Assembly (NCBI GenBank): GCA_030039195.1
Contig: JASHQK010000481.1
Coordinates: 1 to 37,108, forward strand
DNA length: 37,108 nucleotides
Source of the DNA: Candidatus Sulfotelmatobacter sp.
GTDB taxonomy: Bacteria; Acidobacteriota; Terriglobia; Terriglobales; Acidobacteriaceae
Direction: 5' to 3'
Within the stretch, counting starts at the first letter, position 1, and each line of letters opens with the position of its first letter. A model generated the notes under the pieces. It was not told where the DNA came from, did not search any database, and worked only from the letters and a program-made list of their open reading frames with translations. Shown here in pieces: positions 29,111 through 37,108 of this stretch. Made by a program: the position numbers and the translations under genes.

Positions 29111-30837
29111 TGAAGTTTCCCATTCGAATCTCCAGCATCCTTTGCATCGCCTGTCTTTACGTGGCAAGTTGTTCTGCCCTCGATCGCGAAGCATTTACCT
29201 TTACAAATTACGATCTGCATGTGCGGCTCGAACCGGAGCAGCAAAGGATCGGCGTACGCGGCAAGATCACTCTGCGCAACGATTCCTCCAGTCCACAGAA
29301 GCTTGCTGTTCTACAGATTTCGTCCTCGCTCGATTGGCGGTCGATCACGATCGGCGGCAAGGCTCCGCAGTTCGTACTGCACCCCTACGCGTCTGACATC
29401 GATCACACCGGCGCGCTTTCCGAAGCGATTGTGACTTTGCCGCAGGACATTGCGCCACACGGCAGCGTGGATTTGGAGATCGGTTATGAAGGAGTAATCC
29501 CGCTTGATACGACGCGGTTGACGCGCATCGGCACGCCGGAAGACGCGGCCCAGAGCGCAGACTGGGATCAGATCAGCGCGAATTTCACGGCGGTGCGCGG
29601 GATTGGATACGTGGCGTGGTATCCGATTGCGACCGAATCGGCGAATCTGTCGGAGGACGACAGCCTGGATCAGATTCTGGGCCGGTGGAAGCAGCGGGAA
29701 GCAGGGGCGATGATGACGGCCGCCTTCGAGAATGAGGACCAGGCAAGCAACGGAGCGGAGCGGGTGATCTGCGGCGCACAGGAAATGCAGGGCACGACTA
29801 GTGACGGTGCTCCCAAGGTGCCGTTCTGGCAATGCAACTACGACGATATTTCGCAGTCCACGCCCACGTTTGTAAGGGCGAATTACGGAGTTGTGAATCG
29901 CCCGTCGATAACGGTTTTCAACTTGCCGACGCATGCGGTCGCGGCTGAGAGCTATGCCGACGCGGCGGAGAAAGCTGTTTCAGTAGTCACGGATTGCTTC
30001 GGCACTCCGCGCGAGAAAGCGCAAACCGTCGACCTTCAGGATCCTGATGCCGCGCCTTTCGAGAGCGGGTCGCTGCTGCTAACGCCGCTGGCCAGCATCG
30101 ATGCCCAGTCAAGCGGGCTGGCTGCGGCGCATCAATTGACGCACGCGGCCTTCGTATCGTTTCGTCCGTGGATCGAGGAGGGGCTGGCGCATTTTACGCA
30201 GGCCCTCTACGTGGAACGGGGTAAGGGCCTCCAGGCTGTGCTCGACTACATGGCGGCGCACCGTGCCGCGCTGGTTCAGATCGAGAACTCAACTGCGGTC
30301 ACCGAGGGAGCTGATCAGACAAAGCAGTCGCTCGTGAACACGACGAATGAAGAACTGTATCGCAGCAAGGCGATGAGCGTGTGGTGGATGCTGCGCGACA
30401 TGGTGGGTGACGCGGCACTGAAGAAAGCTTTGGCGCAATATCGTGCCGGGCAGGATAAGGACCCTTCGTACATGCAAAGACTCATCCAGGCCCAGACGCA
30501 GCGCGATCTGCAGTGGTTTTTCGATGATTGGGTTTACCGCGACCGCGGATTGCCCGATTTCAAGGTCGAGTCTGCCTTCGCGAGCAAAACTGTGCACGGA
30601 ACGTTCATGGTCACCATCACGATCGGCAACCCGGGATGGGCTGGTGCCGAAGTGCCTGTGACCGTGAAGTTCGCCACTGGGGAAATCGCCACGAGACTGG
30701 AAGTACGCGGGAAAAGTCGAGCGACGACCCGCGTAGAAACTCCGATGGCACCGGAGGAGATCGTCGTAAACGACGGCAGCGTGCCCGAAGGCGATGTCTC
30801 GAACAACAAGTTCGAGTTTAAGACGCCGGAGAATTAG
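29110..30837 (+). CDS. M1 aminopeptidase-like exported protein with degenerate active site (HQLTH)
   Basis: Signal peptide MKFPIRISSILCIACLYVASCSA; M1-like N-terminal beta domain; AAHQLTHAAFVSFRPWIEEGLAHFTQALY; start overlaps the rlmB stop (TGATG). Confidence 0.8.
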   Translation: MKFPIRISSILCIACLYVASCSALDREAFTFTNYDLHVRLEPEQQRIGVRGKITLRNDSSSPQKLAVLQISSSLDWRSITIGGKAPQFVLHPYASDIDHTGALSEAIVTLPQDIAPHGSVDLEIGYEGVIPLDTTRLTRIGTPEDAAQSADWDQISANFTAVRGIGYVAWYPIATESANLSEDDSLDQILGRWKQREAGAMMTAAFENEDQASNGAERVICGAQEMQGTTSDGAPKVPFWQCNYDDISQSTPTFVRANYGVVNRPSITVFNLPTHAVAAESYADAAEKAVSVVTDCFGTPREKAQTVDLQDPDAAPFESGSLLLTPLASIDAQSSGLAAAHQLTHAAFVSFRPWIEEGLAHFTQALYVERGKGLQAVLDYMAAHRAALVQIENSTAVTEGADQTKQSLVNTTNEELYRSKAMSVWWMLRDMVGDAALKKALAQYRAGQDKDPSYMQRLIQAQTQRDLQWFFDDWVYRDRGLPDFKVESAFASKTVHGTFMVTITIGNPGWAGAEVPVTVKFATGEIATRLEVRGKSRATTRVETPMAPEEIVVNDGSVPEGDVSNNKFEFKTPEN

Positions 30838-30862
30838 CCTCACCACCCAGGCACGGAGTCAT
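30838..30862. repeat. Inverted partial copy of the CTCCGTGCCT...GTGGTG repeat
   Basis: cctcaccacccaggcacggagtcat; reverse complement resembles 14291-14322. Confidence 0.45.
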
Positions 30863-31026
30863 CGTGAAAGACCAACGAATGTTCCGCAAAATTCTGGCTG
30901 GATGCCTAAAGGCCTGATTGCCGGTCCGATCGTTAGCGCCGCAGTCTTCCCTGCCGCAATCTCCCCGGCTGCAATCTTCGTCGCACGCGGTCTATTGGAT
31001 TGTGGATCTGCCGCACGGTCAAGTTG

Positions 31027-31060
31027 TTTTCTTCCTCCGTGCCTCCTTGTCTCTGTGGTA
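31027..31060. repeat. Copy of the CTCCGTGCCTCCNTGTCTCTGTGGT repeat
   Basis: ttttcttcctccgtgcctccttgtctctgtggta. Confidence 0.5.
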
Positions 31061-31065
31061 GCTTG

Positions 31066-32517
31066 ATGATTTCGGTGGAGGGGACTTTGGCTTACATCCA
31101 GTTTCTTGGCGCGGCAGGGACGGTAACGGGATCGAAACACCTGATTAACACCGGCGACGGCTCGGCGACGAGCGGCTTTAAGGTTCTGATCGATTGCGGA
31201 TTGTTTCAGGGCCAGAAAGACTGGCGGGAGCGCAACTGGCGCGACACACCGGTACCGGCGAAAGAAATTGATGCGGTCATTTTGACGCACGCGCACCTCG
31301 ATCACTGCGGATGGATTCCACGGCTGGTGAAAGAAGGATTTCGCGGGCCGATTTATGCGACGCCGCCGACGATTGACTTGTGCGGAATCATCCTGCCCGA
31401 TTCCGGCCACCTGCAGGAAGAAGACGCGAACTTCTATAACAAGACGAAGAAGTCGAAGCATGATCCCGCGCTGCCGTTATATACGTTCGAAGAAGCGCAA
31501 AATTCATTGCAGTATTTCAAGCCAGTGCAAGTCGGCGAGACGAATGAGCTTTCGCCGGAGATTTCCTTCCGCTTTGTTCGCGCTGCGCACATTCTCGGTT
31601 CGTGCATGGCAGAAATCTCTCTGAAGGAAAACGGCACGATGCGGCGCTTGCTGTTCACCGGTGACATCGGTCGCGTGCATGATCACGCGGTTGCGCCCGG
31701 CAAAGTGGTGCACTCAGGGCCGCAGGAAGGCGAGACGGCCGATGTGGTGGTGATGGAATCGACTTACGGGAACCGCGTGCATCCCAAGGAAGATCCTTTG
31801 CCCGAACTGGCCTCGCTGATCACAGCGACAGTCAAACGCGGGGGCAGCGTGGTGGTACCGGCATTTGCCATCGAACGCACGCAGAAATTTGTTTTCATTC
31901 TGAAGCATCTCATGGAGTCGGGCGAGATTCCGCGCTTGCCGGTGTTTTGCGACAGCCCCATGGCGATCAAGGCGGTCGAAATCTTTCTGAAGCACGACGA
32001 GGAATACAGCGAGGAAACGCGCGAGATGATCCGCCGCTACGGTTCGCCGCTCAAGTGGCCGGGGTTCACGTTCGCGTTGACGCCCGAAGATTCGAAAGAG
32101 ATCAACGACGTGCGTACGCCGGCGGTCATTATTTCGTCGAGCGGCATGGTGACGGGCGGGCGGATTCTGCATCATCTGGCGCTGCGGTTGCCGGAACCGA
32201 TGAATTTGGTGCTGTTTATCGGATTTCAGGCGCCGGGCACGCGCGGCTTCACCATCAAAAGCAAAGCGGACGACGTGAAAATCTTTGGAGATTATGTTCC
32301 TATCCGGGCGCAGGTTGCGGCGCTCGAGCAGTTCAGCGATCACGCTGATCCACCCGAATTGTTGCAGTGGCTGCGAACGTTCCGCAGCCAGCCCACAACC
32401 ACATATCTGGTGCACGGGGAGCCGGATGCCGCGGCGCAGTTGCGCGAGGTGATGAATCAAGAGTTGGGATGGAATGTCGAGATCGCGCAATATCGGGAGA
32501 AAGTGGAAATAGGCTGA
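31066..32517 (+). CDS. MBL-fold beta-CASP RNA-processing nuclease family protein
   Basis: IQFLGAAGTVTGSKHLI; VILTHAHLDHCGWIPRLVKEGFRGPIYATPPT; AAHILGSCMAEI; LLFTGDIGR; VVMESTYGNR; VIISSSGMVTGGRILHHL; VHGEPDAA. Confidence 0.93.
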   Translation: MISVEGTLAYIQFLGAAGTVTGSKHLINTGDGSATSGFKVLIDCGLFQGQKDWRERNWRDTPVPAKEIDAVILTHAHLDHCGWIPRLVKEGFRGPIYATPPTIDLCGIILPDSGHLQEEDANFYNKTKKSKHDPALPLYTFEEAQNSLQYFKPVQVGETNELSPEISFRFVRAAHILGSCMAEISLKENGTMRRLLFTGDIGRVHDHAVAPGKVVHSGPQEGETADVVVMESTYGNRVHPKEDPLPELASLITATVKRGGSVVVPAFAIERTQKFVFILKHLMESGEIPRLPVFCDSPMAIKAVEIFLKHDEEYSEETREMIRRYGSPLKWPGFTFALTPEDSKEINDVRTPAVIISSSGMVTGGRILHHLALRLPEPMNLVLFIGFQAPGTRGFTIKSKADDVKIFGDYVPIRAQVAALEQFSDHADPPELLQWLRTFRSQPTTTYLVHGEPDAAAQLREVMNQELGWNVEIAQYREKVEIG

Positions 32518-32594
32518 TGGCAGCTTGATTGGTTGCCAAAAGTTTTATTGCGCTCTTCGCGCTCAGCTGTCACACCGGCACGCGAAAAGCGCGA

Positions 32595-32620
32595 CCCCGG
32601 ACGAGGGCGTCCGGGCTCCA
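32595..32620. repeat. Palindromic ACCCCGGACGAGGGCGTCCGGGCTCC, related to the terminus of the 22124-22273 element
   Basis: Compare ACCCCGGACGAATGCGTCCAGGGCTGCAC at 22242-22270. Confidence 0.6.
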
Positions 32621-32633
32621 CTTATCGTGCGCA

Positions 32634-33287
32634 ATGCTAAAATTTCGCACGATGCGAAGGAAAACATCTGCGCAAGCTCGCGCTCGCAAGATCAAGCTGC
32701 TTTTGTTCGATGTAGATGGCGTGATGACCGACGGCAAACTATTCGTTTTTCCTGCGCCGGCGGATACCCGGCAGAGCATTCTGGAGCAATCGGCGGAGCA
32801 CGGCGGCGAAGGCGGATTCGGATTTCACAGTCAGAGTCTGATCGAAGCCAAAGGATTTCACGCGCACGACGGCACCTCGATCTCGCTGGCTCGCCTGGCG
32901 GGCATCAAGGCTGGATTGATTACAAAACGAATCTCGGAGACGGTCGCGCTGCGCGCACGGGATCTCAAACTCGAATTTGTGCGCCAGGGAATTCAGGACA
33001 AACGCACGTATTTCGACGAAATTGTCCGCGAAGCCGGACTTCGTCATGAGGAGGTTGCATTCGTCGGGGACGACGTGATCGATCTTCCCGCGATGCGTGC
33101 CGGCGGCCTCGCGATCGCGGTGAAGAACGCCCGGGCTGAAGTAAAGAAGGAAGCTCACTATGTGACCCCGCACTGCGGCGGGGACGGGGCGATACGCGAC
33201 GCGGTCGAATTCATTCTGAAAGCGCAGGGGAAGTGGAAAGCCGTGGTCGAGGCCTACATTAGCGAGCGCAGCCCGACGCCGCAATAG
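32634..33287 (+). CDS. KdsC-like HAD phosphatase (3-deoxy-D-manno-octulosonate 8-phosphate phosphatase family)
   Basis: IKLLLFDVDGVMTDGKLFVF; GIKAGLITKRISETVALRARDLKLEFVRQGIQDKRTYFDEIVREAGLRHEEVAFVGDDVIDLPAMRAGGLAIAVKNARAEVKKEAHYVTPHCGGDGAIRDAVEFIL. Confidence 0.88.
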   Translation: MLKFRTMRRKTSAQARARKIKLLLFDVDGVMTDGKLFVFPAPADTRQSILEQSAEHGGEGGFGFHSQSLIEAKGFHAHDGTSISLARLAGIKAGLITKRISETVALRARDLKLEFVRQGIQDKRTYFDEIVREAGLRHEEVAFVGDDVIDLPAMRAGGLAIAVKNARAEVKKEAHYVTPHCGGDGAIRDAVEFILKAQGKWKAVVEAYISERSPTPQ

Positions 33288-33408
33288 TCTCCCAAGAATA
33301 CTCGAGCGAAAAATGCCCCCCCGGGCGCTCGGGGCGCCATGTTACCGTGGTGCGTCGAGTCGTCCGGTGTTTCAGGATTTTTCGATTTATCTCGTTTAGA
33401 ATTTCGCC

Positions 33409-34179
33409 GTGCTCAAATCAGGGATTGCCCTTCTGTCGTTGTCGGTTGTCGGGCTGCTGCCGGTTCAGAAAATCCGAGCGCAGGAGCAACCGGCGAATGC
33501 GCCTTCCACTCAGCCGCAGGTGCAAGTTCACATGCTGAATGTGTGCACGCCGCCGGCGGAAGACCAGAGAGAAATCTCCGCTGCGCTGGCGCGCATTCCA
33601 AAACAGCCTTTGTTTGGTACGGATTTTGAAGTTTCCCGCGGACGCTCCACTTTGACGGACATGCCGAGTTTCCTGCGGCCGGGCCCGAATCCTCCGCCGG
33701 CTGGACAGCCGCCGGTGGCCAGTTATGTCCGGGTGCGGCGCGAGTTCGCGGTGCAGGCGCTGTTTGCGAGTTTGCAATATTCCTTCAGCAACGACGGCCA
33801 GAACATGATCGAAACGCTGGTAATGCACGTGCGCGACCCCAAGGATCTGATGGAAGTCTCGATCGAAGACAGCGCCTCAGCAGTCACGAGTGCGGAGGCG
33901 ATGCTGACGGCGAATACTCCGGCGAGCCGGATTCGGCTGGAGCGGTTCGGGAAACCGTCGGTCGTGCTGGCCCGCTGCACCGGCAGCGAGGGTGGTCCAC
34001 CGCCGGATCAGAGCGCGTACGAGCCTATGTTTCAAAGCGCGTCGGATGTATTGCAGAATTATCGCCACCTGCTCGGTGTGCGGACGCTCGTGCCCCAGGA
34101 ATTGGCTAGCATCGCCGGTATCTCAAAACCGAAGGCCGCAGCGAAATCCAACAGCGCGAAATCCGCGGCAAAGCAGTAG
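33409..34179 (+). CDS. Hypothetical exported protein
   Basis: GTG start; signal-peptide-like MLKSGIALLSLSVVGLLPVQKIRAQ; no family recognised. Confidence 0.7.
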   Translation: MLKSGIALLSLSVVGLLPVQKIRAQEQPANAPSTQPQVQVHMLNVCTPPAEDQREISAALARIPKQPLFGTDFEVSRGRSTLTDMPSFLRPGPNPPPAGQPPVASYVRVRREFAVQALFASLQYSFSNDGQNMIETLVMHVRDPKDLMEVSIEDSASAVTSAEAMLTANTPASRIRLERFGKPSVVLARCTGSEGGPPPDQSAYEPMFQSASDVLQNYRHLLGVRTLVPQELASIAGISKPKAAAKSNSAKSAAKQ

Positions 34180-34259
34180 AATGCTCGTTCACAGTTCAGA
34201 ATAGCGGCTGTGCATCGAAAGTTCGAATCGGCCATCTAATCGGCAAAGAACAATCATCA

Positions 34260-35192
34260 ATGAGCGAAACTCGCAACGTAGTCATCATTGGCTCCGGATG
34301 CTCGGGACATACTGCCGCGCTTTACACTGCACGCGCGAACTTGAAGCCGCTAGTGATTGAGGGCCATGAGCCGGGAGGCCAGCTTTCTCTCACCACCATG
34401 GTCGAGAACTTTCCCGGGTTTCCTGAAGGCATCATGGGGCCGCAACTGGTCGAGAACATGCGCAAGCAGGCGGAGCGCTTCGGTGCTGAGTATCGGATGG
34501 CGCACCTGACCAGTGCGGACCTGAGCCAGCGTCCGTTTGTGCTGCACATCGGGCACAACGTGGTGCACGCACAAACGCTGATTATCGCCAGTGGTGCGTC
34601 GGCTCGATGGTTGGGACTGCCGCACGAGCAGCAACTCATAGGCCACGGAGTTTCTTCGTGCGCCACGTGCGACGGCTTTTTTTTCACCGGCAAAGAAATC
34701 GTGGTCGTGGGCGGGGGAGACTCGGCGATGGAAGAGGCGCTGTTTCTGACGCGCTTCGCGACGAAAGTGACCATCATTCATCGCCGCGACACATTCCGCG
34801 CTTCGAAGATCATGCTAGAACGCGCGCAAAAGAACGACAAAATTCAGTTCCTTACCGACACGATCGTCGAGGATGTTCACGACGCCGGCAAGCAGGAAGT
34901 AACTTCGCTCAAGCTGAGAAATGTGAAGACCGGCGAGGTTTCGGATTTTCCCACGAGTGCGTTATTTCTCGGCATCGGCCACGTGCCCAACGCGAAGATG
35001 TTCGAAGGGCAACTGGATATGGACGCCGACGGATACCTGAAAACACATAATTACGTTTTCACGCGCGTGCATGGTGTCTACGCCTGCGGAGACGTGCAGG
35101 ACCGGCGGTATCGCCAGGCAATTACCGCCGCAGGAACAGGCTGCATGGCGGCGATAGAGGCCGAGAAATTCCTGGAAGCGCACGCAAAATAA
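34260..35192 (+). CDS. trxB: Thioredoxin reductase
   Basis: VVIIGSGCSGHTAALYTARANLKPLVIEGHEPGGQLSLTTMVENFPGFPEGIMGPQL; GVSSCATCDGFFF (CxxC); VVVGGGDSAMEEALFLTRFATKVTIIHRRD; YACGDVQDRRYRQAITAAGTGCMAAIEAE. Confidence 0.96.
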   Translation: MSETRNVVIIGSGCSGHTAALYTARANLKPLVIEGHEPGGQLSLTTMVENFPGFPEGIMGPQLVENMRKQAERFGAEYRMAHLTSADLSQRPFVLHIGHNVVHAQTLIIASGASARWLGLPHEQQLIGHGVSSCATCDGFFFTGKEIVVVGGGDSAMEEALFLTRFATKVTIIHRRDTFRASKIMLERAQKNDKIQFLTDTIVEDVHDAGKQEVTSLKLRNVKTGEVSDFPTSALFLGIGHVPNAKMFEGQLDMDADGYLKTHNYVFTRVHGVYACGDVQDRRYRQAITAAGTGCMAAIEAEKFLEAHAK

Positions 35193-35351
35193 GACGAGTG
35201 CCAAACTCGCACCTCGTTGCAAAATCTGTGCGGCTGATCACGCTCGCGAACTGCCGGTTGTGATAAAAAATTCTGTGATCTTCATGCGAGGATCGGCCGT
35301 GCGTTTTCTTATCTTTCCGGGCCGTATCCTTTTCCAACAGGCAGGTACTCC

Positions 35352-36278
35352 ATGTTGAGGGCGTTCTTCGTTCATCTGTCTGAAAACCGGTCTTTGCGCA
35401 ACTTCGCCGAGCAGTCTGCGCTGGGACGGCGGGTCTCGAGCCGCTTCGTCGCCGGCACGGAAATTGCCGACGCGGTGCGAGTGACAGAAGCCGTCAATCG
35501 CGCCGGAATGAGCGTCAGCATCGATAATCTAGGCGAGAACGTTACCAGTCCGGACGAAGCCCGCCAGAGCGCGCAACTCTATCATCAGATTCTTGATGCC
35601 ATCGCGGCCAACAATCTCAATGCGAATATCAGCCTCAAACTCACGCACATGGGGCTGGATGTCGACGAGAAGCTGGCGCGCGAGCAGGTTTTGAGCCTGG
35701 TGGATAAAGCGGCGGCGATGACGCCGCGCGGCTTTGTGCGCGTGGACATGGAGGGATCTCCGTACACCCAGCGCACGCTCGATTTTGTCCACGAATTGCA
35801 TCGCATGCCGGGAAATGGAAACAGCGTCGGTACTGTGATTCAGGCATATTTGAAACGGTCGGAAACGGACGTTGCCGATCTGCTGGCCGAGGGAATCCGC
35901 ATTCGCCTTTGCAAGGGCGCGTATAAAGAACCGGCGAGCATTGCATTCGAAGCCAAGGCCGACGTGGATGCGAATTACATAAAGCTGATGAAAGTCCTGA
36001 TGACGAGCGGCATTTATCACGGGCTGGCCACGCACGACGAAAAGATCATTCGCGCGGCGCAAGCCTTCGCTGTACAGGAAAAGATCGATCGCGATTCGTT
36101 CGAATTCCAGATGCTCTATGGGATTCGCCGCGATCTGCAGCAGAAGCTGGTGCGCGATGGATGGAGGATGCGCGTATACATTCCATTCGGCTCGGAATGG
36201 TATCCGTACTTCATGCGGCGGCTGGGCGAGCGGCCGGCCAATGTGTTCTTTATAGCAAGAAACCTGCTGCGGAAATAA
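35352..36278 (+). CDS. Proline dehydrogenase
   Basis: SIDNLGENVTSPDEA; ANISLKLTHMGLDVD; FVRVDMEGSPYTQRTLDFV; RIRLCKGAYKEPASIAF; ATHDEKIIRAAQAF; FEFQMLYGIRRDLQQKLV; RVYIPFGSEWYPYFMRRLGERPANVFF. Confidence 0.95.
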   Translation: MLRAFFVHLSENRSLRNFAEQSALGRRVSSRFVAGTEIADAVRVTEAVNRAGMSVSIDNLGENVTSPDEARQSAQLYHQILDAIAANNLNANISLKLTHMGLDVDEKLAREQVLSLVDKAAAMTPRGFVRVDMEGSPYTQRTLDFVHELHRMPGNGNSVGTVIQAYLKRSETDVADLLAEGIRIRLCKGAYKEPASIAFEAKADVDANYIKLMKVLMTSGIYHGLATHDEKIIRAAQAFAVQEKIDRDSFEFQMLYGIRRDLQQKLVRDGWRMRVYIPFGSEWYPYFMRRLGERPANVFFIARNLLRK

Positions 36279-36429
36279 GCGGCGCGAAGTATATTTCCCC
36301 GGCCCTGCGCCTCAGCACGCGTCTGCCCGAACCTGACCTGGTAACTCCTTTGAGCCGTTGTTCTGATTGGGGGACATAACTTCCGGTTTGCCCGTGGTCC
36401 GTTCTCAGAGGTCAGAGATAATTAGACTT

Positions 36430-37108
36430 ATGATTCCAGGCGCTCCCGTTCAATCGCGTTGGCTCCGAGCGAAGCCGCGCCGCTCGCTTCCTGCGCGCGT
36501 GTTGGAGGACATCATTGGCACTGCATTTCCACGCTGCCGGTTGGTGGACGCGCAGCCCTTCGCTGATGGCTTCCGTAACGCCAATTTCAGGCTCCGGCTC
36601 GACTCAATACCTGGATTCGTTGTGCTTCGTATTTATGAACACGATCCTTCGCTTTGCGCCAAAGAAGTAGATCTCCTCAACTCAATCAAATCTTCAGTTC
36701 CCGTCCCCGCAATCATCCATGCCGAGCCTGAAGGACTCAATGAAATTCCTCCTTTTCTGTTCATGCACTACGTCGACGGAATCAGCTTACGTGAATTGAA
36801 GCGCAAGGGGGACTCTGGCTCGATCGCCCAGGCTGCGTCTAGCGCAGGACAGACTCTGGCAGTAATCAACCGGACTACCTTCACCAAATCCGGATGGCTC
36901 GGTCCTGGACCAGTAGTGGGCGCCCCACTTTTGGAAGGCGCAAACCCGGGGCCGCGCTTTGTTGATTTATGTCTAGCATCTGGGAACAGTCAGATTTACT
37001 TGGGATCCGAGTTGACCGATCAAGTCCACGCCCTGGTTTGGTCGTACGCCCCACACCTCGCCGCACTGGATGACGAGACATGTCTCGTTCATGGTGACTT
37101 TGGCAAAC
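36430..37108 (+). CDS. Aminoglycoside phosphotransferase (APH)-family kinase, truncated by the window end
   Basis: Manual translation MIPGAPVQSRWLRAKPRRSLPARVLEDIIG...GFRNANFRLRLDSIPGFVVLRIYEHDPSLCAKEVDLL...LFMHYVDGISLRELK...TCLVHGDFGK(N); absent from the ORF track because there is no stop. Confidence 0.85.
   Translation, partial: MIPGAPVQSRWLRAKPRRSLPARVLEDIIGTAFPRCRLVDAQPFADGFRNANFRLRLDSIPGFVVLRIYEHDPSLCAKEVDLLNSIKSSVPVPAIIHAEPEGLNEIPPFLFMHYVDGISLRELKRKGDSGSIAQAASSAGQTLAVINRTTFTKSGWLGPGPVVGAPLLEGANPGPRFVDLCLASGNSQIYLGSELTDQVHALVWSYAPHLAALDDETCLVHGDFGK

Noticed and set aside
28298-29194. 298-aa minus-strand ORF opposite rlmB
   Set aside because: Antisense shadow of a conserved methyltransferase; composition rich in Arg/His, no motifs.
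31714-32490. 258-aa minus-strand ORF opposite the beta-CASP nuclease
   Set aside because: Shadow ORF; coding strand has unambiguous catalytic motifs.

Overview
The 37.1 kb window looks like chromosomal DNA from a GC-rich bacterium. An Acidobacteriota (Terriglobia/Koribacter-like) origin is inferred from gene content and style only, not tested. It is mostly housekeeping and envelope genes. (1) A compact minus-strand LPS/Kdo-heptose operon (waaA-lpxK-hldE1-hldE2-GT9-ICMT). (2) gatB, VOC protein, Tat/lipobox GH1 beta-glucosidase, peroxiredoxin, 3-methyladenine glycosylase. (3) A panB...panC operon with a superinfection-immunity-like membrane protein and a lipoprotein inserted. (4) A tRNA-Asp-like gene and glnS. 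(5) A B12-binding radical SAM gene divergent from an M48 protease, then perR-katG, rlmB, an M1-like protein with a damaged active site, a beta-CASP nuclease, kdsC-like, trxB, PRODH and a truncated APH-family kinase. No CRISPR, phage or transposase genes were seen. Best leads: a tRNA-Asp-like gene followed 130 nt downstream by a 25-nt segment complementary to its own D-loop/anticodon arm, just before an intrinsic terminator; a palindromic operator over an apparently leaderless promoter of the radical SAM gene; a PerR box overlapping a consensus sigma70 promoter of perR-katG; an M1-like pseudo-peptidase (HQLTH); an EF-hand loop next to a GQSWGG elbow; Imm-like/lipoprotein genes in the pan operon; and several dispersed palindromic intergenic repeats.
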